Source: Bacteriovoracaceae bacterium UBA2394
GTDB taxonomy: Bacteria; Bdellovibrionota; UBA2394
Direction: 5' to 3'
Assembly (NCBI GenBank): GCA_002343335.1
Contig: DDSI01000032.1
Coordinates: 8,761 to 19,798 of the forward strand
DNA: 11,038 nt
Made by a program: the position numbers and the translations under genes. Shown piece after piece: positions 7,093 through 11,038 of this stretch. Under the pieces are notes generated by a model that did not search any database, was not told where the DNA came from, and saw nothing but the letters and a program-made list of their open reading frames with translations. Position 1 is the stretch's first letter, and each line of letters starts with the position of its first letter.

Positions 7093-8427
7093 TCAGCACT
7101 CCGGGTCAATCACCGCGCGTGGAAGACTCATCACAAAGCGTGTGTAGGGCGACTGCGCATCTAAAAAGAATGTTCCACCGTGGCTTTCAATAATACCTTT
7201 CGAAATGCTCAAGCCAAGGCCCGTTCCTTTGCCGACGTCTTTGGTCGTGAAAAATGGCTGCATTATTTTTTCGCGAATTGTCTCATTCACTCCGGCTCCA
7301 TTGTCACTTACTGAAAAAATCGCCGAGTCGGATTCCAGCTTTACTTCCAATTTTATCCAAGGATCCTTTTTGCCCTCCACGGCGTCGTAAGCATTGTTGA
7401 GCATATTGATGAGGACTTGGGATATCTGAACGCTTCTGCATTCCAACAATAAGTTATTTGGGATGTCATCGACGATCAAATTGATTCCATGTTTTTCAAA
7501 TTTCACCTGACAAAAGCTTAGGACCTCTTGAACGATTTTCCTGACGGAGGTGAGTTCTCGTGGATCGTGCTTACCTTCACGCGCAAAAGCGCGAAGTCCC
7601 TTAATGATGAGTGAAATCCGTGTGACCATCCGATGAATGCCTTCGGCCGATTTTTGAATGTCCTTATTTTCTATTTTATTACCTTTCGCAAGCAATTCTA
7701 AATGGCTCATTTCACCGTCGATCACGGCCAATGGGTTATTAATTTCATGGGAAATTCCGCCCGCCATTTCTCCTAGGGCCGTCATCTTTGCCGAATGAAT
7801 CATTTTCACCTGGGCAGCTTTCAATTCGTTCATCAATTCATCCTTTTCAAATCGCAACTGAATTGAATCGACGACGTATTTATTCATTTTATTGATGAGA
7901 ATGGTCAGGAGAATGAAAAAGAGAATCGTGAGGATGCTCATGCCCGTAGCAAAACGATTTTGTTCAAGAAGAAGTCCGATCGCAAATGGCAGGAGGGAAG
8001 GCAATAAAAAGGCGTGCACGGCCTTTTTTGAAGGCACGTAAGCGATGCTCGCGCCGGCAGTTGTGCCAGCAAGTAGAAAGCCTAAGAATGTATGATGAAC
8101 AATCTGGCCTGGCGGTAAGAGCCACGATCCTGCGACTCCCCATGCGGCTCCTGCAACTAATGTTGCCATGACGAAATAGCGTTCCCATGAGGCAGGATCT
8201 CGAGTGCTTTCGCCATCCACAAAGGACGCGTTGAAGACTCGCTGCAATATCATTCTTCCGACGTAAATGATGAACACTAAAGAGATCCACGCGATCACGG
8301 TCGACGTCGGAATGACATCGAAAGAAAGATAGGCATAGAGCGCGGCATTCACGAATCCCATTGTCTGGGTGGCGAAGCTCTGCTTATAGAGCCATTCGAT
8401 TCGGACTCTTTCAATCGAGTTAGTCAT
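7093..8427 (-). CDS. Membrane sensor histidine kinase, orphan
   Basis: The 444-residue product has an N-terminal sensor of about six membrane helices (residues 20-180) with only short loops, followed by a coiled linker (185-215). The dimerisation/phosphotransfer H-box is GEMAGGISHEINNP with His227, and the HATPase domain follows. In the latter the N-box is NMLNNAYDAV (Asn345), G1 is DNGAGV (375-380), the F-box is PFFTT and G2 is GKGTGLGLS (399-407). All catalytic motifs are intact, so an active kinase is expected. The H-box type resembles the HisKA/NtrB-like class. There is no periplasmic sensing domain, so the cue is likely membrane-associated or intramembrane. No receiver domain or response regulator gene is adjacent, so its partner is elsewhere. 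GGAG lies about 10 nt before the ATG. It diverges from the HEPN-like gene. Confidence 0.93.
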   Translation of the reverse strand: MTNSIERVRIEWLYKQSFATQTMGFVNAALYAYLSFDVIPTSTVIAWISLVFIIYVGRMILQRVFNASFVDGESTRDPASWERYFVMATLVAGAAWGVAGSWLLPPGQIVHHTFLGFLLAGTTAGASIAYVPSKKAVHAFLLPSLLPFAIGLLLEQNRFATGMSILTILFFILLTILINKMNKYVVDSIQLRFEKDELMNELKAAQVKMIHSAKMTALGEMAGGISHEINNPLAVIDGEMSHLELLAKGNKIENKDIQKSAEGIHRMVTRISLIIKGLRAFAREGKHDPRELTSVRKIVQEVLSFCQVKFEKHGINLIVDDIPNNLLLECRSVQISQVLINMLNNAYDAVEGKKDPWIKLEVKLESDSAIFSVSDNGAGVNETIREKIMQPFFTTKDVGKGTGLGLSISKGIIESHGGTFFLDAQSPYTRFVMSLPRAVIDPEC

Positions 8428-8550
8428 TGCTGCGATCTCCGTTTCCCATGCCGGCTATTGAACTTGTTTAAGAGGCTTCATGGGGATAGAGCCCGGAATG
8501 ACTTCCTTAATCACCCAAAAAATCCTTGCCCCCATCTTAAAGCGATATAC

Positions 8551-8581
8551 TTCCATTTGGTAAATAGTTTTTATTTATAAT
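8551..8581 (+). promoter_or_regulatory. Candidate promoter for the HEPN-like gene
   Basis: The 185-base divergent intergenic region becomes strongly AT-rich just before the HEPN-like gene. It contains a perfect TATAAT at 8576-8581, which would start transcription about 25 bases before the ATG at 8613. The -35 is uncertain: TTCCAT (8551-8556) at 19 nt is the best fit, and TTGGTA (8557-8562) is too close. A promoter for the kinase on the other strand must lie in the same gap but I cannot place it. Confidence 0.4.
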
Positions 8582-8612
8582 TACTCAGAACGATAGTAAG
8601 TAATCCCACCGT

Positions 8613-9179
8613 ATGATGAACAATCCTCATGAAATGCTATATCGACAAGTGAAGGCCGTATGCGCGCTACCTCGCATCGCGACAGGCCTTACGCCTGGAA
8701 TCAGTAACAAAAAGATTCGAGATCAACTGCGAGAATATCGAGTGGTATTTGATGGCGTTGAGTTCGAAGGCGTTGCGCTTGAAAGTCAGATTTTAGGAGT
8801 GGGGGATGGCGTAGAGGAGTTCTTATCCGATGAACTCATTCGCAGCACGCTTTGGAAATCTTTAAGTGAGCTCTACGAAATCATTCTCGACTTTGCTAAT
8901 GAATATAAAATGCAAGATTGGCTTCGAAAACAATCCTGGTATCCCCTTCTGCGACTGCTGAGAAATGGTGTTTCGCATACGGGCCGATTTCGATTTGGTG
9001 GAACAATGTCGCCTACGGAATTTCCCATTGTTTGGAACTCGGTGATCGTACGCTATGAGATGGATGGCATGGATATTGGAATCTCGGGGTTTCAATGGAG
9101 CAAGGGCTTTCATTTGATCGATGCCGTTTATAATTCTGTGTGCGCTGATATATGGTCACCGGAAGCGCCTCGGAAATAA
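8613..9179 (+). CDS. HEPN-like protein (R-N-x3-H motif), possible RNase
   Basis: The 188-residue soluble product has no signal peptide or membrane segment. Residues 80-125 are helical and contain WYPLLRLLRNGVSHTGRF, in which Arg117 and His122 form an R-x4-H pair with Asn after Arg. That arrangement marks the active site of HEPN-domain RNases. A strand-rich C-terminal part follows, with a conserved-looking Trp and Gly-Phe (residues 140-165), as in some uncharacterised bacterial HEPN-like families. The first 75 residues are mixed and unrecognised. HEPN proteins often act as toxins or antiviral RNases, usually with a nucleotidyltransferase or other partner. None is next door: the neighbours are a divergent kinase and a convergent transporter. 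The gene therefore appears to stand alone. The alternative is a structural HEPN-like fold without RNase activity. The ribosome site is weak; ATG codons at 8613 and 8616 are both possible. Confidence 0.6.
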   Translation: MMNNPHEMLYRQVKAVCALPRIATGLTPGISNKKIRDQLREYRVVFDGVEFEGVALESQILGVGDGVEEFLSDELIRSTLWKSLSELYEIILDFANEYKMQDWLRKQSWYPLLRLLRNGVSHTGRFRFGGTMSPTEFPIVWNSVIVRYEMDGMDIGISGFQWSKGFHLIDAVYNSVCADIWSPEAPRK

Positions 9180-9196
9180 AATCGGATTAGCGCCCC

Positions 9197-9934
9197 TTAA
9201 GCAGAGATCAATTGTTGAGCGCCGTATCCAATCCCGTAAGCGATGGCGGCTGCGCCCATCCCAATGATGAGGGTCTTTAGGCTTGAAAGAAGAGGGCTTT
9301 GATCCAGTATTCGACCTCGAATCCAGCCTATCAGCATGAAAGTGACTCCCGCCGCTGTAGCACAATAGAAGAAGCTGTCGTCGATTTGAAACCCAAACAA
9401 CAAAGGAAGAAGCGGAATCGATCCGGCGAAAACAAAACCTAGAAAAGTTACCCATCCAGAAATCACAGGTTCCGGAGGTTGAACGTCTAGTTTGTGTTCT
9501 TCCTTAAGCATGGTTTCCACCCAGACATGTCGTTTGCTAGTAATAAGCTCGACGATTTTTTCAAGTTCTTCGCCGGAAAATCCTTTCTTTGCAAAAATTT
9601 CTCTGATTTCAAGTCTTTCACCTTCGGGAACTCGATCGATATGCAATTCCTCTTCCTTGCGAGCCTTCTTTAGAATGTCATGTTCGGTTTTGGCGCGAAA
9701 AAAGTTACTCACGGCCATGCTGAATCCATCCGCAAGTAAATTCGCTAGCCCAAGAATGAGGGCGGCGGAAGTCACCAGGCCTGCTCCGGCAACTCCTGAA
9801 ACGATGGCAAAGGTTGTGACGGTACCGTCGATGGCGCCTAAAAGAAAATCACCGAGATAGCTTCGCTTAGTTCCGGCGAGGCGCTTGTGAATCTCTTCTT
9901 TTGTATGCGATTTCTGAAGCTGCGAATCGGCCAT
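9197..9934 (-). CDS. VIT/CCC1 family iron-manganese transporter
   Basis: The 245-residue protein has five predicted membrane helices, as expected for the VIT1/CCC1 (DUF125) family. Helix 1 carries Asp36 in AIDGTVTTFAIVSG and helix 2 carries Met73 in ADGFSMAVSNFF. These 37-residue-apart positions correspond to the Asp/Met pair of the plant VIT1 pore. Between helices 2 and 3 lies a cytosolic Glu-rich domain (about 82-150) with EEE at 94-96, helical repeats and a WVETMLKEE segment; this matches the metal-binding domain that loads Fe2+ in the family. Helices 3-5 occupy about 158-242. There is no N-terminal ferritin-like domain as in MbfA. The likely role is export of Fe2+ or Mn2+ from the cytoplasm by proton exchange; the metal cannot be told from sequence. 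No Shine-Dalgarno is visible, and the start codon sits in a strong hairpin. Confidence 0.93.
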   Translation of the reverse strand: MADSQLQKSHTKEEIHKRLAGTKRSYLGDFLLGAIDGTVTTFAIVSGVAGAGLVTSAALILGLANLLADGFSMAVSNFFRAKTEHDILKKARKEEELHIDRVPEGERLEIREIFAKKGFSGEELEKIVELITSKRHVWVETMLKEEHKLDVQPPEPVISGWVTFLGFVFAGSIPLLPLLFGFQIDDSFFYCATAAGVTFMLIGWIRGRILDQSPLLSSLKTLIIGMGAAAIAYGIGYGAQQLISA

Positions 9935-9956
9935 TTTTAAATCTTGGCCGATTCGC
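9922..9956 (-). promoter_or_regulatory. Perfect 11-bp inverted repeat around the transporter start codon
   Basis: GCGAATCGGCC (9922-9932) and GGCCGATTCGC (9946-9956) are exact reverse complements separated by 13 nt. On the minus-strand mRNA the loop reads AAGATTTAAAAAT. The A and U of the start codon end the loop and its G opens the 3' arm, so codons 1-4 are paired. No T-tract follows, so this is not a terminator. It could hide the start from ribosomes, act as an operator, or both. CTGACA (rc of 9964-9969) is a possible -35, with its -10 overlapping the repeat. Confidence 0.6.
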
Positions 9957-9996
9957 TCTATGCTGTCAGTAAAGTTGAAAGAGTGCGGGTGATAAT

Positions 9997-10674
9997 TTAC
10001 TCAAAGCCCCAGCCTGGAGGCTGCATATCACATTCGCCGCCGCCGTCGACATCGACGATGTCGTTGACATCGACGATAAAGGTGGCCGTTCCGGTAGCGC
10101 TTACTTCAAATGCTCCATTCAATTTCATCCCTCTTGTTGCATCGGATTCCGATGTAGGAGGAAGAAAAGGGTTCGCCTCATCAGCTCCAACAGAAGTTGA
10201 CGCGGTGCTGAGATAAATAGCCATTCTTTGCTCAGAATTCTCACAGGTGAAGCTAGACCCATCGATGAGGGTGCCACCTGCATCAGAACGGCAGACATCT
10301 CGTGAATATTCGGTATTTCCCAAGCAAGAGCCTCCGACATCCGCGGAGGGAGTGAATTTAATGGTGTCACTCACTTCGAAAACGATGCAGGAATAGGTTC
10401 CATTCGGCACGTTCGCTGCGCCGATGCTGGAGCCGTCAAAGGTAATGTAATCGGGATTTGAATTTGAATAGACCGTCTGAAGATCGGTGCAAAGAGCACT
10501 CGTGGAGACGGCCATTTTATAAACCTTCAGTTTGAAGGATGCTGCGTCAACGGCAGCAAGGCCTGAGGTATTCATGGACCCTTTAAGAGTGATGTTGCCA
10601 CCTGACGAATCGCTGCAGGCAGAAACTAGCATTGCACTCATGACGATGACGGAAAATTTAAAACTAAGACTCAT
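9997..10674 (-). CDS. Cys-rich lipoprotein with acidic C-terminal repeat
   Basis: I start at the ATG read at 10674-10672, which has GGGGGGT about 8 nt upstream. An in-frame ATG at 10701 would add nine unlikely residues. The 225-residue product has a short signal ending in the lipobox V17-S18-A19-C20, followed by a Ser/Gly tether (SDSSGGN). The mature domain is strand-rich, with FKLKVYKMAVST, YITFDG and TYSCIVFEVS segments; this loosely resembles DUF4382-type surface lipoproteins, which is tentative. Six further cysteines (62, 96, 117, 128, 144, 215) could form three disulfides. The end carries two six-residue acidic repeats, IVDVND-IVDVDG, leading into DVDGGGECD, which fits a DxDGxGxxD calcium-loop pattern. 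It lies 62 bases upstream of the transporter on the same strand, so partial cotranscription is possible. Confidence 0.8.
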   Translation of the reverse strand: MSLSFKFSVIVMSAMLVSACSDSSGGNITLKGSMNTSGLAAVDAASFKLKVYKMAVSTSALCTDLQTVYSNSNPDYITFDGSSIGAANVPNGTYSCIVFEVSDTIKFTPSADVGGSCLGNTEYSRDVCRSDAGGTLIDGSSFTCENSEQRMAIYLSTASTSVGADEANPFLPPTSESDATRGMKLNGAFEVSATGTATFIVDVNDIVDVDGGGECDMQPPGWGFE

Positions 10675-10692
10675 TTGATTACCCCCCGAACA

Positions 10693-10743
10693 AGTATACA
10701 AACTATGGACAGTGCGAACTAGAGGGCTGAGAAATTAATTTCT
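10693..10743 (-). promoter_or_regulatory. Candidate promoter and operator of the Cys-rich lipoprotein
   Basis: On the minus strand, TATACT (rc of 10693-10698) matches five of six -10 bases. It sits about 19 nt before the start codon, giving a very short leader that still keeps the GGGGGGT ribosome site. No good -35 is present. Upstream, AGAAATTAATTTCT (10730-10743) is a perfect 14-bp palindrome, at a distance where an activator or repressor could bind. Confidence 0.35.
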
Positions 10744-10981
10744 ATGCGCCGCGCAATGTGGGAATTATCAATAGGTTCCACGATTCTAAAAAAAATCAGG
10801 ATGTGAATTAGGCGTCGCACATTGGCCCATCCCTTTTGAGTGTGGGGAGCAAACGCAGGGCATACGGATATCGAAACTTTGAAAATTAAAGACGACGAGT
10901 GCTATGCGCTGGATTTCAATAATGCTTAAAAAATTTCCCACACTAAAAGGAGAAGAACCCTGAAACCCCCTTTTATTTTCG
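10744..10981. other. Non-coding stretch without a recognisable gene
   Basis: Only very short frames occur here. Plus-strand 20-codon frames start at 10744 and 10904, and neither has a convincing ribosome site. AAGGAG at 10947-10952 looks like a Shine-Dalgarno but is followed by no ATG or GTG at the right distance. I see no RNA fold I could name. Confidence 0.4.
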
Positions 10982-11010
10982 TTAGATAAAAAGAAAGCCC
11001 CAGTTGGGGC
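10982..11010 (-). terminator. Intrinsic terminator of a minus-strand gene beyond the right edge
   Basis: On the minus strand, GCCCC-AACT-GGGGC (rc of 10997-11010) forms a GC-rich hairpin with a four-base loop. It is followed at once by TTTCTTTTTATC, the form of a Rho-independent terminator. It works only for minus-strand transcription, so a gene whose stop lies at or past 11010 must end here. The opposite direction has no T-tract. Confidence 0.75.
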
Positions 11011-11038
11011 CGTGTTAAATTGGTTGCGGGGGTTAGAT

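Noticed and set aside
10744..10963. Two 20-codon plus-strand frames (10744-10806 and 10904-10963) as small genes or leader peptides
   Set aside because: Neither has a convincing ribosome site, and their composition gives no sign of a signal peptide or known small protein.
1..11038. Mobile element, prophage, CRISPR array or defence island
   Set aside because: There is no transposase or integrase, no direct repeats with regular spacers, no target-site duplications next to the tRNA, and no sharp shift in composition.

Overview
The window looks like chromosomal DNA of a Gram-negative bacterium. Two genes encode clear lipoproteins, two more encode Sec-exported proteins, and base composition is roughly balanced and similar in all genes. 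A giant FapA/DUF342 protein, an orphan membrane histidine kinase and several unfamiliar small envelope proteins would fit a Bdellovibrionota or other deltaproteobacterial-type genome. That placement is an inference from style, not proof. I see no transposase, integrase, phage gene or CRISPR array.

Left part (1-1717): an unrecognised plus-strand protein runs in through the left edge, so its start is missing. It faces a minus-strand tRNA-Met (CAT), which has a plausible promoter on its far side. Centre-left (1717-5966): a two-gene plus-strand unit. The first gene is a FapA-family protein of about 1,226 residues whose N-terminal domain is repeated about five times before a MinC/FapA-like beta-helix and a coiled coil. 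The second, 26 bases on, encodes a small lipoprotein. Centre (5967-7076): two small plus-strand genes for exported proteins. One is a 95-residue peptide with four regularly spaced cysteines; the other is a charged, Ser-rich 174-residue protein.

Right part (7093-11038): a minus-strand six-helix membrane histidine kinase with no adjacent response regulator. It is divergent from a plus-strand 188-residue protein carrying an R-N-x3-H motif like that of HEPN RNases. A minus-strand VIT/CCC1 iron-manganese transporter follows, with a perfect 11-bp inverted repeat wrapped around its start codon. A minus-strand Cys-rich lipoprotein lies upstream of it. The last 360 bases hold no convincing gene but contain an intrinsic terminator for a minus-strand gene beyond the right edge.

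The genes do not form one obvious pathway. Most products act at the envelope: the beta-helix scaffold and its partner lipoprotein, the exported peptides, the sensor kinase, the metal transporter and the Cys-rich lipoprotein. The strongest candidates for something undescribed are the five-unit FapA protein, the start-codon hairpin of the transporter, and the HEPN-like and four-cysteine small proteins.
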